DNA of 64,000 nt. Source: DATGUP01 sp035301265 (GTDB lineage Bacteria > Bacillota > Bacilli > Bacillales > Amphibacillaceae). The notes beneath the pieces are model-generated. The model searched no databases, was not told the DNA's origin, and was given only the letters and a program-made list of their open reading frames with translations. The DNA is taken from NCBI GenBank assembly GCA_035301265.1, contig DATGUP010000010.1, positions 23,469-87,468 of the forward strand, given 5' to 3'. Shown here piece after piece: positions 1 through 7,653 of this stretch (the stretch's first letter is position 1; every line of letters begins with the position of its first letter). The position numbers and the translations under genes are program-made.

Positions 1-305
1 TTTATCATTGGCAAAAGCAGTCGGAGTAGCGAAAACACCTTACCGATTTATTTTGGGAAAGTTGCAATGCTTGCATAAAATCACCTTTGTTGCCACCTGT
101 TTGTCATTATAATCGATTGTCGGAGTTGAAAGGGGGTGTATATGCTTTCATCTCATCCTCTGTATCACGCCTTGGTATATTCATTCTCCCCATTTCCCTT
201 TTTTAATAAATATAATATCAGAATAAAAAAACCTCTGGCATTTTTCAAGCAAATATTATTTAATGGACATGAGACGATTATTCCATTTTTTATAGGAGGG
301 GCAAA
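1..305. other. Leading intergenic stretch
   Basis: No complete gene is supported. Two plus-strand frames are open from base 1 and stop near 78 and near 109, so the 3' end of an upstream gene could be present, but neither tail resembles a family I know. A 63-codon frame from 136 runs into phnD and has an unlikely composition. The last 20 bases hold the phnD ribosome binding site (AGGAGGGG). Confidence 0.4.
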
Positions 306-1193
306 ATGCGGAAAATTTTCAGTCTGATCTTTATGTTGGGATTAACTTTAGCACTTACCGCATGCGGTGGTGAAGAAGACACATTGGTTATGGGATTCGT
401 TCCTTCTCAAGACTCCGAAAACATTGCCGATACAATTGAGCCATTGGCAGATCGCTTGTCGGAAGAACTGGATATCAACGTTGAAGGAAAGGTGATGACC
501 AACTACAATTCGCTCGTGGAAGCAATGGGGTCAAATCAAGTTCAAATTGGTTTTATCCCGGCATTCGGTTATGTTCTAGCTAATGAGCAATACGACGTTG
601 AAGTCATTTTAAAATCCATCCGTGATGGTGAAGGATCCTACAAAGCACAATACGTCGTCCGCGCTGACTCAGATATTGACAGTCTCGATGATTTGGAAGG
701 GAAAATATGGACATTCGCTGACAAAGGATCGACTGCAGGTTATTTATTTCCAGCTCAACAGTTAATGAAAAAATATGGATTCGACTCGGCTTCCGACTTG
801 GAAACGGAATTTTTCGGCAACACAACCCAGGCGGGATCCCATGACACAGCTGCCTTAGCCGTCCTTGATGGCGATGCTGATGTCGCCACAACGTTTGATG
901 ATGTTCGGGACAATTTAGAGGATGAATATCCCGACATCAAAGACGAACTAAAAGTCATCGATTATACAGAATCCATTCCGAATGATACGATTTCCGTCAC
1001 GAAAGAACTGGACGATGACTTAGTAGAAAAAATCAAAGAAGCTTTCCTTTCGTTCAATGACGATGATGAAATGATTGACATCATGCACGAAGTATACACG
1101 TGGGATGCCATTGAAGAAGCAGACGATTCAGAATACGAAATCGTCAAAGAAACGTATCATGAATTCCGCGACATTATAGAAGAAGAGGAATAA
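306..1193 (+). CDS. phnD: Phosphonate/phosphite-type ABC transporter substrate-binding lipoprotein
   Basis: The product is an extracytoplasmic binding protein delivering a phosphorus compound to the PhnC/PhnE permease. It has a signal peptide with lipobox LTAC (Cys20), so the mature 276-residue protein should be lipid-anchored outside the membrane. The mature start (FVPSQDSENI) and the NYNSLVEAMGSNQVQIGF stretch at about residues 64-82 fit the PhnD family of periplasmic phosphonate-binding proteins. The mature domain is rich in Asp and Glu. The start has a strong AGGAGGGG site 7 bases upstream. It heads a four-gene import unit with phnC about 100 bases downstream. The ligand (phosphonate, phosphite or a phosphate ester) cannot be read from sequence. 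Confidence 0.9.
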   Translation: MRKIFSLIFMLGLTLALTACGGEEDTLVMGFVPSQDSENIADTIEPLADRLSEELDINVEGKVMTNYNSLVEAMGSNQVQIGFIPAFGYVLANEQYDVEVILKSIRDGEGSYKAQYVVRADSDIDSLDDLEGKIWTFADKGSTAGYLFPAQQLMKKYGFDSASDLETEFFGNTTQAGSHDTAALAVLDGDADVATTFDDVRDNLEDEYPDIKDELKVIDYTESIPNDTISVTKELDDDLVEKIKEAFLSFNDDDEMIDIMHEVYTWDAIEEADDSEYEIVKETYHEFRDIIEEEE

Positions 1194-1290
1194 TCGCTAG
1201 ATAACACTTTTGACAACGCTTACGACTTTCGGCTATTTATTATGGTCTTGTGCTGCAACCTACGAATCTATATGGGGGAATACATCGAAT

Positions 1291-2067
1291 ATGATTGAAT
1301 TCAAAAATATTAGTCTTGTCTATCCTAATGGAACGGAAGGATTGAAAAATATTAATGTAACGATTAAGGACGGTGAATTTGTCGTAATCGTCGGCTTATC
1401 AGGTGCAGGAAAATCCACTTTCATCCGTAGTATTAATCGTCTCGTTACACCAACATCAGGAGAGTTGTATGTGGATGGAGAAAACATTCTAACCTACCGA
1501 AAGAATGACCTGCGTCAACTGCGGACAAAAATCGGTATGATTTTTCAAAACTATAATCTAGTAAACCGTTCGAATGTGTTGAAAAATGTTCTCGCTGGCC
1601 GCCTCGGCCATACAAACACGCTCCGCTCGATCTTAAATCTATATCCGAAAGACGACGTAGCGCTTGCTTACGAAAGCCTTGAGCGCGTCAATATTGCCGA
1701 TAAAATTTACAACAGAGCCGATGAATTGAGCGGAGGTCAGCAGCAACGTGTCAGCATCGCCCGCGCATTGACTCAGAAACCGTCTTATATTCTTGCAGAC
1801 GAACCAGTTGCATCATTGGATCCGCCGACATCCCATCAAGTCATGACCTATCTGCGAAAAATCAATAAAGAAGATCGAATTACAACACTCGTTAATCTAC
1901 ACTTTATCGATATGGCTATGGAATACGCCGATCGAATTATCGGCATGCGGGCTGGAGAAATCGTATTTGATGGTCCGGTCTCGGAAGTGAGCGAAAAAAC
2001 ATTTGAAGAAATTTATGGTCGCAGTATACGCGAGGACGACTTGCTTGAAGGAGCCGATAAATCATGA
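1291..2067 (+). CDS. phnC: Phosphonate-type ABC transporter ATP-binding protein
   Basis: This cytosolic ATPase should drive the phn importer. Walker A GLSGAGKST lies at residues 35-43, the ABC signature LSGGQQQR at 146-153, and Walker B with catalytic Glu (ILADEP) just after. The reading frame is open from 1210, but the ATG at 1291 gives 258 residues, the usual PhnC length, and has a GGGGGA site upstream; the extra 27 codons look unlike protein. The 3' end overlaps phnE by four bases (ATGA), indicating translational coupling. Confidence 0.92.
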   Translation: MIEFKNISLVYPNGTEGLKNINVTIKDGEFVVIVGLSGAGKSTFIRSINRLVTPTSGELYVDGENILTYRKNDLRQLRTKIGMIFQNYNLVNRSNVLKNVLAGRLGHTNTLRSILNLYPKDDVALAYESLERVNIADKIYNRADELSGGQQQRVSIARALTQKPSYILADEPVASLDPPTSHQVMTYLRKINKEDRITTLVNLHFIDMAMEYADRIIGMRAGEIVFDGPVSEVSEKTFEEIYGRSIREDDLLEGADKS

Positions 2068-2879
2068 GCAAACAGAACAGTCAACCACAAGCTTCAAAGG
2101 CACCGTCTATATATCCAGCAAAGCTAAAAACGCAAGTTGCGATGATTTTCTTAGCCATTCTTGCCTTTTATTTATTCAGCATGTTTTGGACACAAAACCA
2201 AATGACGGGCGGATTTAACAATGCCCTCAGCAATATGAAACAAGTGGCCGAAAAGTTTTTCCCACCCAACACGTCTGTCGTTTCCAATGTCTGGGGGCCG
2301 TTATCCCAAACGATACAGATGGCGGTCATTGCCACAACAGTGGCCGCCGTGCTGACCGTTCCTTTAGCCTTATTGTCGGCGCGAAATATTACGACATCAA
2401 AATCCTTGTATCTCTCGGTGCGGACATTTATGAATGTATTGCGAACGATCCCTGATCTCGTCTTAGCGGTTGTATTCGTCGGTCTATTTGGCGTAGGTGT
2501 ATTTCCGGGCATCTTAGCATTGATCGTTTTTTCTTTAGGTATTCTAGCCAAGCTGATTAGCGAAACGATTGAAGCCGTTGACATGAATCCACTCGAAGCC
2601 ATGCGGGCATCGGGTGGAAATACGTTGCAAGTCATTTTTTATGGGTTGGTGCCACAAGTGCTCCCACAGTTTACCTCATTTGTCCTCTATGTCTTTGAAA
2701 TCAATATACGCGCATCTGTAGTGTTAGGACTTGTCGGCGCTGGTGGCATCGGTCTCATCCTCGATCGGGAATTGCAGTTTTATAATTATCCAAATGCGAT
2801 GGCAATTATCATCGTCATTTTCTTTGTCGTTATCACAATCGAGTATATAAGCAGTAAAATCAGGGAGGCGCTTGTATAA
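2064..2879 (+). CDS. phnE: Phosphonate-type ABC transporter permease, first copy
   Basis: Membrane component of the phn importer, 271 residues with about six hydrophobic segments. It begins with a polar cytoplasmic tail of about 25 residues, then a first membrane helix. The cytoplasmic coupling loop that contacts the ATPase is visible as EAMRASGGNTLQV at about residue 175. The start overlaps phnC (ATGA) and the stop overlaps the next gene by one base (TAATG), so the two permeases are probably made in equal amounts and form a heterodimer. Confidence 0.9.
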   Translation: MSKQNSQPQASKAPSIYPAKLKTQVAMIFLAILAFYLFSMFWTQNQMTGGFNNALSNMKQVAEKFFPPNTSVVSNVWGPLSQTIQMAVIATTVAAVLTVPLALLSARNITTSKSLYLSVRTFMNVLRTIPDLVLAVVFVGLFGVGVFPGILALIVFSLGILAKLISETIEAVDMNPLEAMRASGGNTLQVIFYGLVPQVLPQFTSFVLYVFEINIRASVVLGLVGAGGIGLILDRELQFYNYPNAMAIIIVIFFVVITIEYISSKIREALV

Positions 2880-3676
2880 TGGCCGAATACAACCTACCAC
2901 CGAAAACAACAGTTTCATGGCAAAAACGAATAAAAGCAGTATTCATCGCTTTAGCAGTTGTTGCACTTTATCTTTGGACTTTTCTTGGAATTGATATTGA
3001 ATGGGGGCGGGCTATCGAACGCATCAGCGAAAACTTCGGTGTGGTCATTCCAAAATTGTTTAATCCCGATTGGGCAGTGACTAGGGAAGTAACAGCAAAA
3101 ATCATGGAGACGATTTTCATAGCTTTTGCCGGAACATTGATGGCTTCAATTCTCGCTGTTCCATTAGGATTTTTAGCCGCTAAAAATATGACTCACCCAG
3201 TCATCGCATTGATTGGCAAGTGGCTGCTCTCAGCCAACCGGTCATTTCCTGAACTCATTCTCGCTATCTTGTTTGTCGCTGCGATCGGCCCGAACGCTTT
3301 CGCTGGTGTGCTGGCCATTGCCATTCACTCCACCGGTATGCTCGGGAAATTGTATTCCGAAGTATTGGAGTCGATCGATATGCAAGTGGTGGAAGCAATG
3401 GAAGCGAATGGAGCTAATAAAATACAAATCCTTTTTCACGGTGTGCTTCCGCAAGTGATCCCTGAATTTCTCTCCTATGCCATTTATCGTTTTGAAATCG
3501 ATATCCGCGCCTCATCCGTTCTCGGCATTGTAGGGGCTGGTGGCATCGGTACGATGATTATATTTGCTTCCATGAATCGCAATTGGAATGAGATGGGCCT
3601 CATTCTTTTAGCCATCATCATTGTCGTAACGATCATTGATACGCTTTCAGCAAAAATCAGACAAAAAATAGTTTAA
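2879..3676 (+). CDS. phnE: Phosphonate-type ABC transporter permease, second copy
   Basis: Second permease subunit, 265 residues, paralogous to the preceding gene: both carry a coupling loop with the pattern EAM-A-GAN/GGN and a late GLVGAGGIG or GIVGAGGIG segment. Tandem divergent phnE copies are common in Gram-positive phn operons and imply a heterodimeric channel. It has a GGGAGG site inside the end of the first copy. A 40-base gap separates it from the nucleotidase gene, which is probably in the same transcript. Confidence 0.9.
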   Translation: MAEYNLPPKTTVSWQKRIKAVFIALAVVALYLWTFLGIDIEWGRAIERISENFGVVIPKLFNPDWAVTREVTAKIMETIFIAFAGTLMASILAVPLGFLAAKNMTHPVIALIGKWLLSANRSFPELILAILFVAAIGPNAFAGVLAIAIHSTGMLGKLYSEVLESIDMQVVEAMEANGANKIQILFHGVLPQVIPEFLSYAIYRFEIDIRASSVLGIVGAGGIGTMIIFASMNRNWNEMGLILLAIIIVVTIIDTLSAKIRQKIV

Positions 3677-3716
3677 AAAACGAACGCCATTCGCAAAGAT
3701 GAAAGGATGGTCATAC

Positions 3717-5297
3717 TTGGAAAAAGATAAAACAACGATCACCATTTTATATACAAGCGATGTACACGGCCATGCCATGCCGATTATATACGGAACGAAT
3801 GAACCGGCCGATCTAGGCCTTGCTAAATATGCAACTGCCGTAAAAAACACGCGAAAGATGAATGAACATGTCATCGTGCTTGATAACGGCGATCTCATTC
3901 AAGGCACTCCTTTGATGACCCATTATGTTAAAGACTATGCCGATCATCGCACCAATCCAATGATCGGCATCATGAACCACATCGGGATTGATGCCGGTGT
4001 CATCGGTAATCATGAATTTAATTTTGGTAAAAACATTTTAAAAGATGCCGTCGCTCAATCACATTTTCCCTGGATATCAGCCAATATATTGGATGAGCAA
4101 ACAAACAGGCCGTATTTCGGCCCGCCTTATCTCATGAAAACATTAAAAAACGGTGTAAAACTGGCTGTTATCGGTGTAACGACTCATTACATTCCTAATT
4201 GGGAATCGCCTGCTCACATAGAAGGCATTCGGTTTACGGATGCATGCCAAACCTTGCACACATGGGTCCATTACATTCAAAAAAACGAACAACCGGACAT
4301 ACTCATCGCCGCCTATCACGGTGGCTTGGAGCGCGATGCGAAAACGGGTGCAGCAACAGAAAAACTTACCGGAGAAAATCAAGGCTATCAGATGTGTGCA
4401 ACAATCCCCGGCATCGACATTCTTCTAACCGGTCATCAGCATCGCGTATTAACCGAAACAATCAACGATGTTCTCGTTATCCAGCCCGGCCATAATGGAA
4501 AAATGTACGGAGAAATCACCATTGATCTAAAGAAACGCGGGACTTCATGGACCATTGTGGAAAAAAAAGCCGCAATACATACGCTTGAAGGCGTTGAAGC
4601 AGACAATGAAATAATGGCGTACATGCAAGGGTTCGAGGCAAGCACACAAACGTGGCTCGTTCAGCCTATCGGCTACATCGAGGGCGATATGACAATCACC
4701 GATCCATTCGCAGCCCGGGTAAAGAAACATCCGTTTATTGAATTGATACAAACTGTGCAAATGGATGCCTCTGGCGCCGACATTTCTGTTACGGCGCTAC
4801 TCAACAACGATTCAAGAGGTTTTTCGCCTGTTGTCACCATGCGCGATATTGTTGCAAATTACATATATCCGAACACACTCGTCGTCCTTGCTTTAACCGG
4901 AAAAGATATCCGCGAAGCACTCGAGAAAAGTGCGGAATACTTTGTGCTTGATAAAAATGGCGAAATCACCGTCAATCCCATCTACGAGACACCTAAACCC
5001 CAACATTACAACTATGACATGTGGGAAGGCATTTACTATACGATTGACGTTTCTCGCCCTTTCGGAGCAAGGGTTGAACATATAACATACCATAATCAAG
5101 CGCTCGAAGACGATAAAACCTACCACGTTGTTGTAAACAATTACCGGGCATCAGGCGGTGGTGATTACGATATGTTCAAAAACAAACCGGTTATCAAAGA
5201 AATTCAAACCGATATGGTCGATTTAATCCGCCATTACTTTGAAAAACATGGAACCGTCCGTGCTGTAACAACGAAAAATTTTACCGTAAAAGCATAA
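3717..5297 (+). CDS. Cytosolic bifunctional metallophosphatase/5'-nucleotidase
   Basis: A calcineurin-like phosphoesterase with a 5'-nucleotidase C-terminal domain, expected to remove phosphate from nucleotides or related esters. Metal-binding motifs are DVHGH (residues 15-19), DNGD (56-59), GNHE (97-100), a YHGG motif and GHQH near residue 228. The C-terminal half has the NNYRASGGGDYDMF substrate-binding stretch of the family. No signal peptide is present, so it should act in the cytoplasm, unlike secreted family members. An ATG at 3699 is in frame, but the TTG at 3717 has a GAAAGGA site nine bases upstream and is preferred. It follows the phn transporter, suggesting it processes the imported compound. 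Confidence 0.85.
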   Translation: MEKDKTTITILYTSDVHGHAMPIIYGTNEPADLGLAKYATAVKNTRKMNEHVIVLDNGDLIQGTPLMTHYVKDYADHRTNPMIGIMNHIGIDAGVIGNHEFNFGKNILKDAVAQSHFPWISANILDEQTNRPYFGPPYLMKTLKNGVKLAVIGVTTHYIPNWESPAHIEGIRFTDACQTLHTWVHYIQKNEQPDILIAAYHGGLERDAKTGAATEKLTGENQGYQMCATIPGIDILLTGHQHRVLTETINDVLVIQPGHNGKMYGEITIDLKKRGTSWTIVEKKAAIHTLEGVEADNEIMAYMQGFEASTQTWLVQPIGYIEGDMTITDPFAARVKKHPFIELIQTVQMDASGADISVTALLNNDSRGFSPVVTMRDIVANYIYPNTLVVLALTGKDIREALEKSAEYFVLDKNGEITVNPIYETPKPQHYNYDMWEGIYYTIDVSRPFGARVEHITYHNQALEDDKTYHVVVNNYRASGGGDYDMFKNKPVIKEIQTDMVDLIRHYFEKHGTVRAVTTKNFTVKA

Positions 5298-5298
5298 A

Positions 5299-5523
5299 GA
5301 AACTGGGACAAAACCTTCAACATTCAGCTGTAAAAAGCTGGACACTGTGTCTTTATGAGTGATGTTACCCCTCACTTCAGACATGTGCTTTCCGCAGGGG
5401 ACAACGATCTGCTTCTAGATCGACTCTATACAAATGTCTCCCACTATTCGTTACGAAATAAGGAATGGTCCTGACTGATTCCAACCATTTCTACTTATTT
5501 AACCCTTGTTTTGTCCCAGCCTC
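5299..5523. mobile_element. Short non-autonomous element (MITE) related to an IS1182-type insertion sequence
   Basis: About 225 bases bounded by imperfect inverted repeats: AACTGGGACAAAAC on the left (from 5301) and GTTTTGTCCCAGCCTC on the right (5508-5523). No coding capacity is visible. The left part (CAGCTG-AAAA-CTGGACAC, CTTCAGACA, CTTTCCGC, ATCGACTCT) and the right part (GTTACGAAATAAG) match, in the same order, the ends of the larger element at 63263-63903. It starts directly after the nucleotidase stop codon. Confidence 0.75.
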
Positions 5524-5534
5524 CTTTCTATCTT

Positions 5535-5861
5535 TTAATCATCAATCTCAATCACTAGAATGTCGCCTGAATACGGATCGATTTCTATTTCAGCCTCTTC
5601 ACGACCATTTTCAATGTCAACCTCATAGATCAGCTGGCCGTCCTCTTTCTCGAGTTCGATTTCTATCACAGTCCCTGAGTATTCGCTTAAAGCGATATCA
5701 GCCGCTTCAGCGACATCAAGGATTACGTCGTGCTGACTGTACTTCGCTTTTTTATTTGTGGATATTTCTTTCTCCAGGATGTCACCTGGACACATCGATT
5801 TCCATTTCGGCCTCTTCACGGCCGTTTTCGATCTCCACTTCATAGATTAACCGACCATCAT
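5535..5861 (-). pseudogene. PepSY-domain protein, truncated and frameshifted
   Basis: The open part ends with an intact PepSY repeat (GQLIYEVDIENGREEAEIEI, then DPYSGDILVIEIDD). Immediately upstream another frame encodes a near-copy, GRLIYEVEIENGREEAEMEI followed by DVS, which hits a stop; shifting frame at that point restores GDILEKEIS. The original protein therefore had at least two PepSY repeats, with a frameshift between them near 5790. The signal peptide and first region are missing, although a good AAGGAGG site lies just upstream. In Bacillus subtilis, PepSY proteins (ykoI, ykoJ) lie next to a two-component pair, matching the remnants that follow here. Confidence 0.75.
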
Positions 5862-5950
5862 GATTCCTCCTTTTTATTATTCTGTTATCATCGTACTCCG
5901 GACGGATGAAAACAGCGTAAAGAATGGATTAAAATTGACTGAGAATATCC

Positions 5951-6356
5951 TTAAATTGAACTTGCCATGGGTAATTGCACCGTGAAAGTCGATCCTTTTC
6001 CTAACTTACTTTTAACCGTCAATTTCCCGCGGTGAGCCGTTACAATCGTTTTAGCAATCGCCAGACCGAGCCCCGTACCACCGGTATGACGGCTCCCGAG
6101 CTTTATCGACTCGATAAAAACGAATCGGCGTTACCTCATCACTCAATCTGAGCCGGCGCAAAACTTCTAGCCCACTCAATTCAGGAAGCATGATATCGAG
6201 TAAAACCAAGTCCCACGTTTCATCCCGGATGAAACGCAACGCATCTAGGCCATTATCCGCCACTTTAGTGCGGTAATATTCATATTCGAGTTCGAGTTGC
6301 AGCACCCGGCTTAGTTTCTGTTCATCTTCAACAATTAAAATGGCTGGTTGTGCCAT
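5951..6356 (-). pseudogene. Response regulator receiver fused by deletion to a histidine kinase tail
   Basis: Reading on the minus strand, the first 80 or so residues are a normal receiver domain (ILIVEDEQKLSR, then LVLLDIMLPELSG, with phosphoacceptor Asp). After LSDEVTPI the sequence jumps directly into the histidine kinase motif RFYRVDKAR, losing the receiver end, the DNA-binding domain and most of the kinase. One extra base then shifts the frame; in the corrected frame the kinase tail GGTGLGLAIAKTIVTAHRG and GKGSTFTVQLP ends at a TAA at 5951. The start has a GGTGGAG site. This is a remnant of an OmpR-type regulator/kinase operon. Confidence 0.85.
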
Positions 6357-6520
6357 GGTCTCCACCTGCTTTATGTAAGTCTTGTTTTGTACTATATCAA
6401 ATTTCATGTTAGGATTCATGAACAAACGTATTGCATTGTTATCTTCTTTCGTTAGAATAGGAAATATGTTTTGTGCACGTATGAGCTGTTTGCAACAAAC
6501 GAATGAAGGAGTGTGATTCC

Positions 6521-7183
6521 ATGTTAGCACTAGATCATATCGTCTTGGCAGGAATGGATGCGGAAAAAGCAAGCGCTCGATACGGCGATCAATTTGCCAT
6601 CAAGGCCGTCAAAGGTGGGCAACACGATCATTGGGGAACGTACAACTACCTCGCTTATTTTTCCAATAACAGCTACCTGGAATGGCTCGGTATTTACAAT
6701 GAAGATAAACTAAAGAAAGCTGAAAATCCACTCATCCAGCACCTCGACCATTTTTTAGAACAAGGAGGACGAGGACCTTTTCAATTCGCTTTACGAACAA
6801 ATCAGATGGATAAATATATCACCCATTTTGAAAAAAACAACATCCCGTATAAAGGCCCTTTTCCAGGACGACGGGAAAAGCCAGACGGAACGACATTAAA
6901 ATGGCGGATGCTATTTCCTGACTATGATTATAAAAAAGAAATGCTTCCATTTTTGATCGAGTGGGATCGGGATGACGATAAACAAATGGTGACCAGTTTG
7001 TTAAATCCACAGGCCATTACGAAAGTTAGTTATGGTGGTGCAAGCAAGGACAAGTTCCGAGAAATCTACCACCTTAAACCTAAAAGTTTGTACAATAAGA
7101 GGATATACAAAAATCATTTTCCATTGAGCAATTCAAAAATCACATTTACCGATGAAACGATGTTGTCATTTGATTTAATTTAA
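6521..7183 (+). CDS. Glyoxalase-like (VOC superfamily) protein
   Basis: A 220-residue protein that begins LALDHIVLAG, the first strand and metal-ligand His of the vicinal-oxygen-chelate fold; the layout matches the Glyoxalase_3 type of single-chain family member. The substrate is unknown. The ATG at 6521 follows an AAGGAGTG site and is preferred over an upstream in-frame ATG at 6503. It lies divergent from the ruined two-component locus and ends nine bases before a strong terminator, so it is probably monocistronic. Confidence 0.75.
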   Translation: MLALDHIVLAGMDAEKASARYGDQFAIKAVKGGQHDHWGTYNYLAYFSNNSYLEWLGIYNEDKLKKAENPLIQHLDHFLEQGGRGPFQFALRTNQMDKYITHFEKNNIPYKGPFPGRREKPDGTTLKWRMLFPDYDYKKEMLPFLIEWDRDDDKQMVTSLLNPQAITKVSYGGASKDKFREIYHLKPKSLYNKRIYKNHFPLSNSKITFTDETMLSFDLI

Positions 7184-7191
7184 AGCGTAGC

Positions 7192-7219
7192 AGAGGTGCC
7201 GCAGCCGCACCTCTTTTTT
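7192..7219 (+). terminator. Rho-independent terminator after the VOC gene
   Basis: Perfect 8-base stem AGAGGTGC / GCACCTCT with a 7-base loop, followed by a run of T. Confidence 0.85.
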
Positions 7220-7221
7220 CC

Positions 7222-7251
7222 TTGACATTCAAATGAATGTTTGAATATACT
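7222..7251 (+). promoter_or_regulatory. cadCA promoter with metalloregulator operator
   Basis: The -35 box is TTGACA (7222-7227) and a -10 box TATACT lies 18 bases on (7246-7251). Between them is the inverted repeat TTCAAA-N6-TTTGAA (7228-7245), the layout of ArsR/SmtB-family operators such as the CadC site. Bound repressor would block RNA polymerase; metal binding should release it. Confidence 0.8.
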
Positions 7252-7284
7252 ATAATCAAATAATGATTTGAATGGAGTATTCTT

Positions 7285-7653
7285 ATGAATTATGATGTTT
7301 GTGACGTGACATGTATCCATACTGATAAAGTCAATCGAGTCCGTAAACAGCTGACAGAGCAGCCGATTGCTGACATGGCGAAGTTGTACAAGCTTTTAGG
7401 TGAAAAAAACCGGCTGCACATCGCCTGTTCTCTCCTTCTGGAAGAGGAACTTTGCGTTTGCGACATTGCCAATATTATCGGAGCAACAACAGCGAGTGCC
7501 TCTCACCATTTGCGTCAGTTACACAAAGCGGGCTTAGTAACATATAGAAAAGCAGGACGACGCGTTTATTATTCGTTGAAGGATGAATATATAAAAACGT
7601 TGCTTCAGCGAACTTTCACTCAAATCAAGGAGCATTCCGCTCATGCCGTCTAA
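7285..7653 (+). CDS. cadC: ArsR/SmtB-family metal-sensing repressor, CadC type
   Basis: A 122-residue winged-helix repressor predicted to sense Cd(II), Pb(II) or Zn(II). Four cysteines are placed as in staphylococcal CadC: Cys6 and Cys10 in the N-terminal arm and Cys57/Cys59 in the helix motif ELCVCD. The recognition helix is SASHHLRQLHKAGLV. It is transcribed from a promoter with its own likely operator and overlaps cadA by 11 bases, so repressor and pump are co-expressed and probably autoregulated. Confidence 0.9.
   Translation: MNYDVCDVTCIHTDKVNRVRKQLTEQPIADMAKLYKLLGEKNRLHIACSLLLEEELCVCDIANIIGATTASASHHLRQLHKAGLVTYRKAGRRVYYSLKDEYIKTLLQRTFTQIKEHSAHAV

Noticed and set aside
136..327. 63-codon plus-strand frame before phnD
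   Set aside because: It overlaps the phnD start and signal peptide in another frame, and its composition (many Phe, Pro and His) is unlike a real small protein, despite a purine-rich stretch upstream.
604..891. Minus-strand frame inside phnD
   Set aside because: Antisense shadow of a clearly coding region; no ribosome site and no family resemblance.
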